From an uncultured Muribaculaceae bacterium (lineage in GTDB: Bacteria; Bacteroidota; Bacteroidia; Bacteroidales; Muribaculaceae): 64,000 bases of DNA. A program made the position numbers and the translations under genes. The stretch is from positions 1 through 64,000 of the forward strand of contig CALUMI010000010.1 of assembly GCA_944321725.1 (NCBI GenBank), in the 5' to 3' direction. Below, in pieces: positions 1-9,531 of the stretch; positions within the stretch are counted from its first letter, which is position 1; each line of letters begins with the position of its first letter. The notes below the pieces were generated by a model, which did not search any database, was not told the DNA's origin, and worked only from the letters and a program-made list of their open reading frames with translations.

Positions 1-1868
1 AATGTCCAATCACCCTCTTCGGGAAACTCTCGATACACCGGCATATAGTCTGATTCGGGAATCTCTACTGTGACATTTGCCGACACACTAAAGTCGCCAA
101 GTTGCCCGTATACTTTTGTCGTGCCATTTGTCAATCCTCTAAGAACACCATTTTCCACCGCAACGACAGTTTCATCATCCACTGTCCACACCAAACGCGA
201 TGGATCACACTCAAAGTCATTCATACCCGACTTCGCAATAATCTCTATTTCATAATCACGATCATCGATTAAGATTTCAGAAAGCCTCATTCCTATCTCT
301 GACTCTATGATATTAATGTCCTTAGTCACAGAAACATTTCCATAAGTGGCAGTAATTTTACCGGATAAAATCTTCCCCTCCGCTTTGAATTCAGCACCTG
401 ATGCCGTTCCCATTGCCGGATTGTCGACAGACAAGACAACGCCTTCCACATCTTCATCAATCAACTCTCCATACACATTATAGCCAAGTATAACCGGCTT
501 ATAAGTAGCATAAACAGGGATATTGATTTCCGAATCAAGAAATTCTATCCGAGAGATTACATTGCTTTCTGACGTTTCCGGAGCAGTTGAGTACACCATC
601 CAGCCATTAGCAACAGCGCGAGGAGTGCCTTCTGTTGTCGTATTGACAACATCTCCCTGCACCATTAACTGCGCCGAGCCACCCGCATCAACATTACAGA
701 CAGTCCATGCGCCAAGCTGTTTCATAATCTGGCACATCACCCTTGTATTACATCCCGCCGAATTGCCATAAACAGGATCCAACGATTTGTCTATGACAAG
801 CATATACAACGTTTTTCCGTCCTCGCTCATGCCATAAGCCGAGCGGGAATATATTTGCGTATTATACTGCTCATCGTCATTACGCCCAGTAAGCTCCCCA
901 TTCAACATTACTATGGCATTACCGCCAATAGCATTCTCCAATTCAGGAATCTCATCAGAGGCATACGAATGCCAACCATAATTAATAGTTACGACATCAC
1001 CCGGTTGAAGTTGTTCAAGTACTGATTTATAAGAAGCAGTACCTGCCAAACACAAATCATAATCTCCAAGTGTCCCGGCCTCTGTATTGGTCTTCACCTC
1101 TTTAACCGTAGCCGTAAAATCCTTGCCAACCGACCATTGTTGTCCCTCATTCAAATCAAGATACACTTCGCATGTCTTATTGTCTACTGTAGTCCATGCT
1201 CCATCAACCTCCTCTATTGTTTGGAATTTCTTATCCTTTCCATAAAAAGAATTATATAAAGTCATCTCGCCCGACGCACGGCAATATTTATTCACCTGTA
1301 TAATCTCATGCTTCTGCCCGTCACCCCATTTCGACGAGGAAACATACCCTTTCCACGACATGCTCTCTATCCATAATTTTTTATCACTATCGATTCCGAC
1401 GACACCGGTCCGCGTCGGCCCGCCATCCCACTGATCACTGTAACAATTAGTTTCAGTTATTATTTGGCCGTTTTTCAAATTCGCGTTATAAGTTGCGCCC
1501 ATTGCGAATTGCGAGGGTATTCCCTGACCGCCGACAACCCAAAAATTCCCGTTTTGTCCGCCAAGCGGCTTTTTTCCATCCGCCTGATGACGGGCATAAG
1601 CACCGGCAAGTGTTTCTGTCGAACCAAGCCTCTCGTTCGCCTGCTGAGTTTCTATCCGGTTATATGGATTATTCAAATCCACAACCATATAATTCACATT
1701 CAAAGGAAAATCCGGAATGCGAATACGATGATAAGTGACACCCGGTCCAATCTCTTTTTTTATCAGAAGATTGTACTCATACTCCTTACCATCTATCATA
1801 AAACTCGCGGCATCGGCTATGCACACCGATAAAACGGCACAAAACAAAGAAAATAATCGTTTTTTCAT
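1..1868 (-). CDS. Secreted phosphodiester glycosidase (NAGPA-like) with Ig-like tail, partial
   Basis: This gene runs off the left edge, so only its first 622 codons are visible; it was read by translating the minus strand. It begins with a signal peptide (MKKRLFSLFCAVLSVCIADA). Residues about 60-420 match the phosphodiester glycosidase family (NAGPA, once called DUF2233): an early GGQNGNFW-type segment, a long mixed region, and the loop VDAGGSAQLM with Asp394, which corresponds to the family D-G-G-G-S loop but with Ala in the second position. Residues from about 430 on look like bacterial Ig-like repeats (SRIEFLDSEINIPVYATYKP, then VWTVDDETVVAVENG). Family members hydrolyse sugar phosphodiesters or take part in exopolysaccharide turnover; the substrate here is unknown. 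It is probably surface-exposed or periplasmic. The true C-terminus, and any type IX sorting or anchoring domain, lies outside the window. Confidence 0.8.
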   Translation of the reverse strand, partial: MKKRLFSLFCAVLSVCIADAASFMIDGKEYEYNLLIKKEIGPGVTYHRIRIPDFPLNVNYMVVDLNNPYNRIETQQANERLGSTETLAGAYARHQADGKKPLGGQNGNFWVVGGQGIPSQFAMGATYNANLKNGQIITETNCYSDQWDGGPTRTGVVGIDSDKKLWIESMSWKGYVSSSKWGDGQKHEIIQVNKYCRASGEMTLYNSFYGKDKKFQTIEEVDGAWTTVDNKTCEVYLDLNEGQQWSVGKDFTATVKEVKTNTEAGTLGDYDLCLAGTASYKSVLEQLQPGDVVTINYGWHSYASDEIPELENAIGGNAIVMLNGELTGRNDDEQYNTQIYSRSAYGMSEDGKTLYMLVIDKSLDPVYGNSAGCNTRVMCQIMKQLGAWTVCNVDAGGSAQLMVQGDVVNTTTEGTPRAVANGWMVYSTAPETSESNVISRIEFLDSEINIPVYATYKPVILGYNVYGELIDEDVEGVVLSVDNPAMGTASGAEFKAEGKILSGKITATYGNVSVTKDINIIESEIGMRLSEILIDDRDYEIEIIAKSGMNDFECDPSRLVWTVDDETVVAVENGVLRGLTNGTTKVYGQLGDFSVSANVTVEIPESDYMPVYREFPEEGDWT

Positions 1869-1913
1869 TGTGGTCTGGTCTATATTAGGTCTTAAAATCA
1901 ATAGTTTGCTTTA

Positions 1914-1921
1914 CAAAACTA
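1914..1921 (-). promoter_or_regulatory. Candidate -7 promoter element of the glycosidase gene
   Basis: The minus strand reads TAGTTTTG here, an exact match to the Bacteroidota -7 consensus TAnnTTTG, 45 bases before the start codon. The -33 position holds TTTT rather than TTTG. The rest of the 1869-2057 gap is AT-rich with no other recognisable element. Confidence 0.35.
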
Positions 1922-2057
1922 CAAATTAAAATTTTATAATAAAAAACAAGAACAGCAATATTTTGCATTATATACACTTTTTCAGCATTCTTTACAATTA
2001 AAGCAAAAACAAGTCAATGCACAAAAATCAACTCTCACAAACCCGGGCAATAAACAC

Positions 2058-2097
2058 AAAAAAGAGGCCGGCCTCAAAATGATTTTTGGCCGACCTC
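2058..2097 (-). terminator. Rho-independent terminator of the nuo/atp block
   Basis: On the minus strand, arm GAGGTCGGCC (2088-2097) pairs with GGCCGGCCTC (2064-2073 region) with one mismatch or wobble, and is followed by six T (2058-2063). It lies 20 bases after the nuoN stop codon and is the only strong terminator found after nuoA. Confidence 0.85.
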
Positions 2098-2117
2098 ATA
2101 AACTTTATAAAAATTGA

Positions 2118-3572
2118 CTAAAACATCTGACTTGCGTCAGCGGCATGGTTGAGGAATGTATAGATTACGCTGACAAGACCAACTAATATTATGCCCGCAA
2201 CGCAAACCACCATACCGGCACGCTCGCTCCAGTGCGACTTTATCCGCTCTATCGGATTGTCATTTGGAGTGATAAACATAGCTTTCACGACAAGCAGATA
2301 GTAATAAAGCGACACTATAGTGTTAAGCAACGCTATAAACACCAGCACGTACATTGCGACTGACCCCTGCTCCAAAGCCGCCGAAAAGATGAAGAACTTG
2401 CTGAAGAATCCGGCAAACGGCGGTATACCTCCAAGCGAGAACATGGCAAGCATCATCGTGAACGACAATTTCGGATTTGTCTTGTACAAACCGTTGTAGT
2501 CGCTGATTTCCACCTTGCCGGTCGCATTCTCAACAGCCTGTATCACACCGAAAGCCGCAAGGTTGGAGAAAATATAAACCAACACATAGTACGACAATGC
2601 GGCAGCACCGACAGACGCGTCGGCAACTACGCCAAGCATTATGTAACCGGCCTGTGATATTGAAGAGAACGCAAGGAAGCGTTTCAGATTGTTCTGACGT
2701 ATCGCGAACAAGTTGCCGACTGTAATCGTAAGGACTATCAGAATAAACAGCATCCATTCCCACACTTGACTGTAAACAGAGCCAAACACCTGCGTCAGTA
2801 TTATCAAAGCCGCAAAAGCGCCTGCACCTTTAGAAACTACCGACAAATAAGAAGTGACCGAAGTCGGCGCACCCTGATATACATCTGCAGTCCACAAGTG
2901 GAACGGCACCATTGATATTTTAAATCCAATGCCGGCAATAACAAACGCAAGCGCAACATAAAGCAAGAAACTGCCCTCTGCCCCCACAACTCTTGTTGCT
3001 ATATCGCCAAAATAGAGAGAGCCCGACATCGCATAGACAAACGACAATCCAAGCATATAAATCGCAGATGAGAATACAGCCGTGAAAATATATTTCACAG
3101 CAGCCTCATGAGATTCATACTCTTTCTTGTCAAAAGCCACCAACGCGGCCAAAGGCAGCGAAGCAGTTTCCAAGCCGATGATAAACACAAGGAAATGACG
3201 GGCTGAAACCATGAGGAACATACCGAACAACGTCAAGAGCATCAATTCAATAAATTCGCCACGACGCACAATTTGCGCCGCACTGTTATTCCATTTTACA
3301 GATTGCAGCAAGACGATAAACATACCGACATTGAGAATGTTCTTTATCGACATCACTATAGGCGAGGTTGCATACATACCTGAAAAAGCCTCTCCCGACT
3401 TCAACGGCAAGAAGAAACACGCCAATGTGTATATGCCAAACAGCACACAAGCGGTAACCGACAATTTCGACTGCAAATTCTTAGAGAAGAAAGTATCGAA
3501 CAAAAACACCAACAAGAAAACAACAAGCAATCCAAGCTCGTGGTGCATTATCATAAACTGTGAATAATCCAT
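2118..3572 (-). CDS. nuoN: NADH-quinone oxidoreductase subunit N
   Basis: NuoN is one of the three antiporter-like membrane subunits of complex I and helps translocate protons across the inner membrane. The 484-residue protein has about 14 hydrophobic segments and the conserved antiporter features, including a lysine in the helix ending KISMVPFHLWTADVYQGAP and the GGIPPFAGFFSKF segment. Its length is normal for the family. It is the last gene of the nuo series, 37 bases after nuoM and immediately before the terminator at 2058-2097. Confidence 0.96.
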   Translation of the reverse strand: MDYSQFMIMHHELGLLVVFLLVFLFDTFFSKNLQSKLSVTACVLFGIYTLACFFLPLKSGEAFSGMYATSPIVMSIKNILNVGMFIVLLQSVKWNNSAAQIVRRGEFIELMLLTLFGMFLMVSARHFLVFIIGLETASLPLAALVAFDKKEYESHEAAVKYIFTAVFSSAIYMLGLSFVYAMSGSLYFGDIATRVVGAEGSFLLYVALAFVIAGIGFKISMVPFHLWTADVYQGAPTSVTSYLSVVSKGAGAFAALIILTQVFGSVYSQVWEWMLFILIVLTITVGNLFAIRQNNLKRFLAFSSISQAGYIMLGVVADASVGAAALSYYVLVYIFSNLAAFGVIQAVENATGKVEISDYNGLYKTNPKLSFTMMLAMFSLGGIPPFAGFFSKFFIFSAALEQGSVAMYVLVFIALLNTIVSLYYYLLVVKAMFITPNDNPIERIKSHWSERAGMVVCVAGIILVGLVSVIYTFLNHAADASQMF

Positions 3573-3609
3573 ATTTCCAATTTCAATTTAATAAGTTCGT
3601 TACTTCAAA

Positions 3610-5130
3610 TTACTGCGCATAAGCCATTATATGTTCCACAATAGGCCCGAAACTGTCGCGCAAAATTCCGTTGGCAAGATCCGGGAAACAGCCTATTACC
3701 GCTATCGCAAGCATAAGAGTGATAGTGCTGAATCTTTCGTACCAATGAGCGTCATCAAGTTGACGATGATGCTCATTCTGTACCGGACCAAACAACAATT
3801 TGCCAACAACTCTCAAGATATAAACAGCCGTTATGACTATCGACGCCGTTGTCACTATGGCAAACGCATGGCGGAACAGGTTGCCGTCGCCAAGCACGGC
3901 ATTATAGACCGGTGACGACTCAAATGAACCCAAGAATATGGTCATTTCCGCTACAAATCCGCTCAATCCCGGCAATCCGAGCGAAGCAAGACCGGCTATA
4001 ATATATCCCACAGAAAGGAATGGCATAATCTGCATCAATCCGCCCATTTCACGGACATCGCGCGTATGAGTACGCCCATAAATCATACCAATGAGAGCAA
4101 AGAACAAAGCTGTCATCAATCCGTGCGACAACATCTGAAGAACAGCACCGCTCATGGCAGTCTGGTTAAGCATCAATATCGCAAAAAGCACAAGGCCGCA
4201 ATGGCTTACCGAAGAATAGGCGTTGATGTATTTCAAGTCGGTCTTCACGCAAGCCGCAAAAGCTCCGTAAACAACGCTCACACCTGTCAGTATCATGAAT
4301 ATCCAACCGAGTTCATTCGCGGCTTGAGGCATCAAATAAATTGCCACACGGAAGCATCCGTATCCACCCAGTTTCATCAGCACTCCGGCATGAAGCATCG
4401 ACACAGCCGTAGGAGCCGAAGCATGACCGTCGGGCGACCATGTATGGAACGGGAACATTGCACCAAGCACCCCGAAGCCGACAAATGTCAACACAAATAA
4501 AGCGTTCTGCCAACCCGGGTCTACCCCGTTCTTAACTATTTCAAGGATATTCATGGTTTCACCGGCATGATAATATATTCCGAGAATACCTATCAGCAAT
4601 AATGCCGAGCCACCCATAAGCATCAGTGTAAGTTTCATGGCGGCATAATTCTTGTTTCCGCTGCCCCACACTCCGATGAGCAAATACATCGGAATAAGCG
4701 CCACCTCATAGAACATGAACATTGTAAACAGGTCTATCGAGATGAAGAAACCGAAGACACCCGTCGAAAGCAAGATGAACCACAAGAAATATTCCTTAGT
4801 CAATGGTTGCACCGTCCACGACGCGAATGTGCCCGTAAACACAATGATAGCCGACAACAGAATCATCAGAACCGAGATTCCGTCGACACCCACCGCAAGA
4901 TGAATGTTCAATGGCTCAAACCACATGTATTTGTCAACGAAAAGCATAGCAGCGTCAGGCTCGACAGCGCGCTCTGTCACAAATGCGTAGCACAAATAAA
5001 GAGCCGCTATCAACAGCAACGACGCTCCTGTCGCCGCCACGGCGCGAACCTGCTTAATGTTGCGAGTCAGGAACAACGCCCCCAACGTCAACACAGGAAT
5101 TATTACAAAAAGAAACAGTATATTAAACAT
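3610..5130 (-). CDS. nuoM: NADH-quinone oxidoreductase subunit M
   Basis: Second antiporter-like proton-pumping subunit of complex I, 506 residues with about 14 membrane helices. Diagnostic parts include MFYEVALIPMYLLIGVWG (with the conserved helix glutamate), FHTWSPDGHASAPTAVSM and the LPGLSGFVAEM segment. It follows nuoL by 27 bases and precedes nuoN by 37 bases on the same strand, in the usual L-M-N order. Nothing is truncated or odd. Confidence 0.97.
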   Translation of the reverse strand: MFNILFLFVIIPVLTLGALFLTRNIKQVRAVAATGASLLLIAALYLCYAFVTERAVEPDAAMLFVDKYMWFEPLNIHLAVGVDGISVLMILLSAIIVFTGTFASWTVQPLTKEYFLWFILLSTGVFGFFISIDLFTMFMFYEVALIPMYLLIGVWGSGNKNYAAMKLTLMLMGGSALLLIGILGIYYHAGETMNILEIVKNGVDPGWQNALFVLTFVGFGVLGAMFPFHTWSPDGHASAPTAVSMLHAGVLMKLGGYGCFRVAIYLMPQAANELGWIFMILTGVSVVYGAFAACVKTDLKYINAYSSVSHCGLVLFAILMLNQTAMSGAVLQMLSHGLMTALFFALIGMIYGRTHTRDVREMGGLMQIMPFLSVGYIIAGLASLGLPGLSGFVAEMTIFLGSFESSPVYNAVLGDGNLFRHAFAIVTTASIVITAVYILRVVGKLLFGPVQNEHHRQLDDAHWYERFSTITLMLAIAVIGCFPDLANGILRDSFGPIVEHIMAYAQ

Positions 5131-5157
5131 AACTTTATATTTTTATCCGTCAACTTT

Positions 5158-7077
5158 TCAGATTAACAACAAGCAAGTCACAAGCGCAAGCAACAATGCT
5201 CCGATATAATAAACCCATACATACATCTGAATCTGTCCGGACTGCAATTTACGTATAGAGTAAGCTGCCCCGTTGGTGACACGGGCCAAAAGATTCATAA
5301 ATCCGTCCACGATGTTGTGGTCGAACCAAGAGATGCCACGGCAAATTATTCCGAAAATTATCTTATGCGTGACAAACATATAAATTTCATCGATATAGAA
5401 GCGACGATAAGCAGCGCGATGCAATCCTTTCATAGAAGAAGCGATACGGTCGGGCAACGAGTTCTCCTTGCGATAGAGCACCGTGGCAACGACGATGCCG
5501 ACAACCGCGATAGCGATGCTCGGAGCCGCCACTTCCCACATTATATGTATGTCGTAATTACCTCCATTCCAAGTGACGAAATGGCCGAAAGGAATGAAGC
5601 CGGCGACACAAGAAATCAAGGCAAGTATCACCAACGGCACTGTCATCACCCACTCACAGTCATGCGGTGTGTGATGCGAATAATCCGGCTTGTTCCACCA
5701 GAATATGCGATAATACAACCGGAACATATAGAACGCTGTCAAACCTGCCACCGCCGACATCCATACACCCCAGAACGTGCTCTGCTGATAAACAGCGACA
5801 AGTATCTCATCCTTACTGAAAAATCCCGCGAACGGAGGTATTCCAGCAATGGCAAGACAGGCAATAAGGAATGTGATATGCGTAATGGGCATATATTTCC
5901 GCAAATTACCCATAGCGTCCATCTCGTTGCTGTGAACCATGTGGATGATAGCACCGGCACAGAGGAACAACAAGCCTTTGAACATAGCGTGAGTGAACAA
6001 ATGGAACATTGAAGCCATATATCCTACTCCCTCATGAAGTTCCGGACGGGCAACGCCAAGTGCGGTGAACATGAAAGCTATCTGCGAAATGGTAGAGAAC
6101 GCCAACACACGCTTGATGTCAGTTTGGGCACAAGCCACAACCGCTGCATAAAGCGCCGTGACAGCCCCCGTAACAGTAATCAAGTCGAGCACCTCCGGAG
6201 TAAACAAATACATCGGGAACATACGCGCCACCAAATACACACCGGCAACAACCATCGTCGCGGCATGAATCAAGGCCGACACGGGAGTAGGACCCTCCAT
6301 TGCGTCAGGAAGCCATATATGCAACGGGAACATCGCCGACTTGCCGGCACCGCCGACAAAAATCAAAGCCAACGCCCAAGAGGCAGCCGAGCAGCCAAGG
6401 AACGTCACACCGGCAGCACTATTGACAATGCTGCCCGGGTTGCTCATCAAAGTCTTAAAATCAAATGTCCCACAATAATATGCCAACAGCATTATGCCGA
6501 TAAGAAACCCAAGGTCGGCAAAACGCGTAACAATAAACGCTTTCTTCGAAGCAGAAACAGCAGAATTCTTCTCATAATAAAATCCAATAAGAAGATAAGA
6601 TGACACACCCACCATCTCAAAGAAGATAAACATCTGGAAGATATTGGTTGCCACCACAAGGCCAAGCATCGAGAATGTAAACAAGGCAAGAAACGCATAA
6701 TAGCGTTGAAATCCTTTTTCGCCATGCATATATCCAAGACTGTACAAATGCACCATCATGGAAATCGTCGAAATGACGATGAGCATCATTGCGGCTATAG
6801 GATCGATGAATATACCCATATCCACCTTCAGGCCATGTCCGAGAGTAAGCCATGTCTCATTAAAAACCATTTGTCCCTGACGCACCCCGTCGACCATATA
6901 CTGTGGGTCGAAGAAGTACTTCAAGGCTACTCCGTAAGCAATCACCGTAGTGACAAGCATAGCGCATGTCCCTAAAATTCCCGCCACTTTCTTGGGCATC
7001 TTCATGCCGAAAAGCCCAAGCAGCAAAAACATGAACAACGGGAGAAGTAACGTTATGATCGAATATGACAAATCCAT
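5158..7077 (-). CDS. nuoL: NADH-quinone oxidoreductase subunit L
   Basis: Third and largest antiporter-like subunit of complex I, 639 residues. It shows the NuoL landmarks: FEMVGVSSYLLIGFYY, AGKSAMFPLHIWLPDAMEGP, and GIPPFAGFFSKDEIL, plus a C-terminal amphipathic region (about residues 540-639) that in complex I forms the long lateral helix along the membrane arm. It starts 5 bases after nuoK, so the two are translationally close. Confidence 0.97.
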   Translation of the reverse strand: MDLSYSIITLLLPLFMFLLLGLFGMKMPKKVAGILGTCAMLVTTVIAYGVALKYFFDPQYMVDGVRQGQMVFNETWLTLGHGLKVDMGIFIDPIAAMMLIVISTISMMVHLYSLGYMHGEKGFQRYYAFLALFTFSMLGLVVATNIFQMFIFFEMVGVSSYLLIGFYYEKNSAVSASKKAFIVTRFADLGFLIGIMLLAYYCGTFDFKTLMSNPGSIVNSAAGVTFLGCSAASWALALIFVGGAGKSAMFPLHIWLPDAMEGPTPVSALIHAATMVVAGVYLVARMFPMYLFTPEVLDLITVTGAVTALYAAVVACAQTDIKRVLAFSTISQIAFMFTALGVARPELHEGVGYMASMFHLFTHAMFKGLLFLCAGAIIHMVHSNEMDAMGNLRKYMPITHITFLIACLAIAGIPPFAGFFSKDEILVAVYQQSTFWGVWMSAVAGLTAFYMFRLYYRIFWWNKPDYSHHTPHDCEWVMTVPLVILALISCVAGFIPFGHFVTWNGGNYDIHIMWEVAAPSIAIAVVGIVVATVLYRKENSLPDRIASSMKGLHRAAYRRFYIDEIYMFVTHKIIFGIICRGISWFDHNIVDGFMNLLARVTNGAAYSIRKLQSGQIQMYVWVYYIGALLLALVTCLLLI

Positions 7078-7082
7078 AAGCC

Positions 7083-7400
7083 TTAATATTTCATTTTAGT
7101 AAGATTCTCAACATCAACGTTCTTTACAACACGGAAAATATTGATTATTATCGCTATGGCAAGCGCCGTTTCAGCAGCCGCGATAGCTATCGCAAACAAC
7201 GTGAAGAACATACCTTCCATTTGTCCCGGGAACAAGAACCTGTTGAATACAACAAAATTTATATCCACAGAATTGAGCATCAATTCAAGTGAAATCAAAA
7301 TGGCAATCAGATTTTTACGGGTAATAAATCCGTAGACGCCGCAACCGAACATTATCAGGCTCGGTATGAGATAGTATAATACCGTCAATTCCATAACCAC
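7083..7400 (-). CDS. nuoK: NADH-quinone oxidoreductase subunit K
   Basis: Small membrane subunit of complex I (105 residues, three helices). It carries the family signatures GCGVYGFITRKNLIAILISLELMLNSVDINFV, in which the glutamate of SLELMLN lies in the proton path, and AAAETALAIAIIINIFR with the second conserved glutamate. It starts 2 bases after the nuoJ stop codon. (Segment lengths are given in pieces: the first signature spans residues 21-53, the second 73-90.). Confidence 0.95.
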   Translation of the reverse strand: MVMELTVLYYLIPSLIMFGCGVYGFITRKNLIAILISLELMLNSVDINFVVFNRFLFPGQMEGMFFTLFAIAIAAAETALAIAIIINIFRVVKNVDVENLTKMKY

Positions 7401-7402
7401 GA

Positions 7403-7921
7403 TTATCTTTTACGCGCGACTGTCACGCCACCTATTATACATGCCAATAACAACACACTTATTGCCTCAAACGGGAGCAGATACTCAAATTTCTCCGTCC
7501 CCATCAAAGCCTGCCCGATTCTTTCCATGTCCACATCTATCATTGCAGACGACAGCGAAGCGGCATTCTCCGCAAAAAAAGAAACGAGAGCATAACCGCA
7601 TACCGCCACACCGGCGACAGCCGCAGTCAACCCCAATTTTCTTTTTTTGGAAACTAAACGCTCGGCATTATCTCCCGGTTTTGTGGTAAGCAAAATTGAG
7701 AACACAAACAATACCAATATACCGCCGGCATAGACTGCCAACTGCACAGCTCCAAGAAACTCATACCCTAATTGGAAATATAGGGCGGCAGTGGCAAACA
7801 ATGTAAACAGCAAATAGGTAGCGGCGCGCAAAATTTTGCGGGAAGTAACCGAAAGAACCGAGAATACGATAATTGCGACAGCAATTACGCAATACACGAT
7901 TGAATTACCTATCAGATTCAT
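7403..7921 (-). CDS. nuoJ: NADH-quinone oxidoreductase subunit J
   Basis: Membrane subunit of complex I, 172 residues with five predicted helices. The segment QLGYEFLGAVQLAVYAGGIL contains the conserved third helix with its pi-bulge region and glutamate. It lies 11 bases after nuoI and 2 bases before nuoK, in the standard I-J-K order. A moderately hydrophilic loop of about 20 residues follows the third helix (TTKPGDNAERLVSKKRKLG). Confidence 0.95.
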   Translation of the reverse strand: MNLIGNSIVYCVIAVAIIVFSVLSVTSRKILRAATYLLFTLFATAALYFQLGYEFLGAVQLAVYAGGILVLFVFSILLTTKPGDNAERLVSKKRKLGLTAAVAGVAVCGYALVSFFAENAASLSSAMIDVDMERIGQALMGTEKFEYLLPFEAISVLLLACIIGGVTVARKR

Positions 7922-7932
7922 ATATTATTATT

Positions 7933-8532
7933 TTAATTTTTTTCAGTTTTATTTTCCGGAGCCTTACCGCTCTCCGCAGAGCCGGCCAATGGTTTTTCCT
8001 CAGCGGTTTTCTTTTCCGCCGGTTTGGCCTCCACCTTCGCCTCAACAGGCTTTGCTGCCGGAGCTGCCACCGGCTCTTCTTTTTCAGGCAAATAGTTCAA
8101 TTGTTTTACCAATTTCGAGCGTGTAAACACAGCCTGCTCAAAATCATTGGTGAAACGTATGGCATCGTGAGGACACGAGTCCACACACATTTGGCAGAAA
8201 GTGCAACTGCCAAGGTCATATATGTATTTGTCTAATTTCTTTTTCTTTTTGCCGTCCGGCAATTCTACCATTTTAGATATGATTTGAATGGTTCCGTTCG
8301 GGCAGTTCATCTGACACAAACCGCAAGCTATACATTTATGATTTCCATTCTCATCATAAATGAGCTCCAAACAAGCCCGGAAACGGTCACTGATTTTCAA
8401 TGTAGCCCTGTTGTCGGGATATTCTTCCGTAACTTTAGGTGTCACAAACTCACGTCCTGTGACACTCATGCCCTTCAAAAGGCTTACAAGCCCTTCGCCT
8501 ATTCCGGAGAAGTATTCTTTTACACTACTCAT
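7933..8532 (-). CDS. nuoI: NADH-quinone oxidoreductase subunit I (two 4Fe-4S clusters)
   Basis: Peripheral ferredoxin-like subunit of complex I carrying clusters N6a and N6b. Cysteines 67, 70, 73, 77 and 110, 113, 116, 120 form two CxxCxxCxxxCP motifs. The protein is 199 residues, longer than a minimal NuoI because residues about 152-199 form a low-complexity tail rich in Ala, Pro, Glu and Lys. The gene resumes the nuo series after the inserted ATP synthase genes; 111 bases separate it from atpG, the longest gap in the block, and this gap contains a hairpin (8584-8634). Confidence 0.96.
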   Translation of the reverse strand: MSSVKEYFSGIGEGLVSLLKGMSVTGREFVTPKVTEEYPDNRATLKISDRFRACLELIYDENGNHKCIACGLCQMNCPNGTIQIISKMVELPDGKKKKKLDKYIYDLGSCTFCQMCVDSCPHDAIRFTNDFEQAVFTRSKLVKQLNYLPEKEEPVAAPAAKPVEAKVEAKPAEKKTAEEKPLAGSAESGKAPENKTEKN

Positions 8533-8583
8533 AAAATAAATTTATGTCCAACTAAATGGTAATACCGGCTTATATCATTTTAA

Positions 8584-8634
8584 CAACTCAAAAGGCATCG
8601 GAAAAGGGTCCGGTATGTTAACCCTCTGCCGATG
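8584..8634 (-). terminator. Weak terminator-like hairpin between atpG and nuoI
   Basis: On the minus strand CATCGG (8629-8634) pairs with CCGATG (8596-8601), and inside it AGGGT pairs with ACCCT, closing a loop of about 11 bases. Only a short T-run (CCTTTTGAG) follows. It could be a leaky terminator or an RNA-processing hairpin that sets the dose of ATP synthase relative to the distal nuo genes. No clear promoter was found between it and nuoI. Confidence 0.45.
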
Positions 8635-8643
8635 TCGTATCTA

Positions 8644-9519
8644 TCACTTATCAACTTGCCCGCCAAGTATATCAAGCAATTCCGACGTGATACTCTGTTG
8701 GCGGAGTTTGTTATATTCCAGATTCAAAGAATCCAACAATTTGACAGCATTATCGTTCGCGCTCTGCATTGCCATCACACGGGCAGCCTGCTCCGAAGCG
8801 GCGTTCTGACCGAAAACTTCCTGCATCACCGAAATAATGTACAAAGGTAATATAGTATTGTAAATTTTATTGGCATTCGGCTCAAAAATATACGGACGAT
8901 TGCTTTTTTCGCTGTTTCCAAAAGCCTCCGATGAAACCGGAAGCAACCGTTGCACATTCAGCCGCTGCCTGCCTGAGGAAATGAACTTCATGTAAACAAC
9001 ATCAACCGCGTCATAGCTTTTATCCAAAAAAGCGTCACGCAATTCAGCCGTCATCGCTTTCACCTCATTTATCCCCGACTTCGACGAGATGCCGGAAATA
9101 ACCTTGCAGCCGACTCTGTCAACGGCAAGTTTGGAAACGGCCTTGACCATTTTTTTGCCCACCGGATAAACAACGATATTCACATTGCTGTACTTCTCCC
9201 TCAACCCGTTGATATGGGAAAGCAATCCTTTAAACAAATTAATGTTGTAGGCGCCGCAAAGGCCATCGTCAGAGCCTAATATTACAACCGCTACATTTTT
9301 AACATCACGAACTTCTGTCAACCCGGAAGTGTATTCGGCATCTGTCGAGACTAAATTTGACATTATTGTCTTCAACTGATTCCTGAAAGGCACAATACGG
9401 CTCAAAGCCTGCTCCGCCTTGTGCATTTTAGCGGAAGAAATCATTTTCATCGCTCCCGTGATTTTCTCGGTAGAAGCCACAGAGCCGATTCTTCCTTTTA
9501 ATTCACGCAATGTTGACAT
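8644..9519 (-). CDS. atpG: F-type ATP synthase gamma subunit
   Basis: Central stalk subunit that rotates within the alpha3-beta3 head. The 291-residue protein begins STLRELKGRIGSVASTEKITGAMKMI-like (first 26 residues), matching the long N-terminal coiled-coil helix of gamma, contains the GSDDGLCGAYN motif, and ends with the matching C-terminal helix (AMQSANDNAVKLLDSLNLEYN). It is last in the atp series, 12 bases after atpA. Confidence 0.96.
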   Translation of the reverse strand: MSTLRELKGRIGSVASTEKITGAMKMISSAKMHKAEQALSRIVPFRNQLKTIMSNLVSTDAEYTSGLTEVRDVKNVAVVILGSDDGLCGAYNINLFKGLLSHINGLREKYSNVNIVVYPVGKKMVKAVSKLAVDRVGCKVISGISSKSGINEVKAMTAELRDAFLDKSYDAVDVVYMKFISSGRQRLNVQRLLPVSSEAFGNSEKSNRPYIFEPNANKIYNTILPLYIISVMQEVFGQNAASEQAARVMAMQSANDNAVKLLDSLNLEYNKLRQQSITSELLDILGGQVDK

Positions 9520-9531
9520 AATTCAAATGAT

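Noticed and set aside
1464-1832. 122-codon frame on the plus strand at the left end
   Set aside because: Antisense to the phosphodiester glycosidase gene, which has a signal peptide, domain match and promoter.
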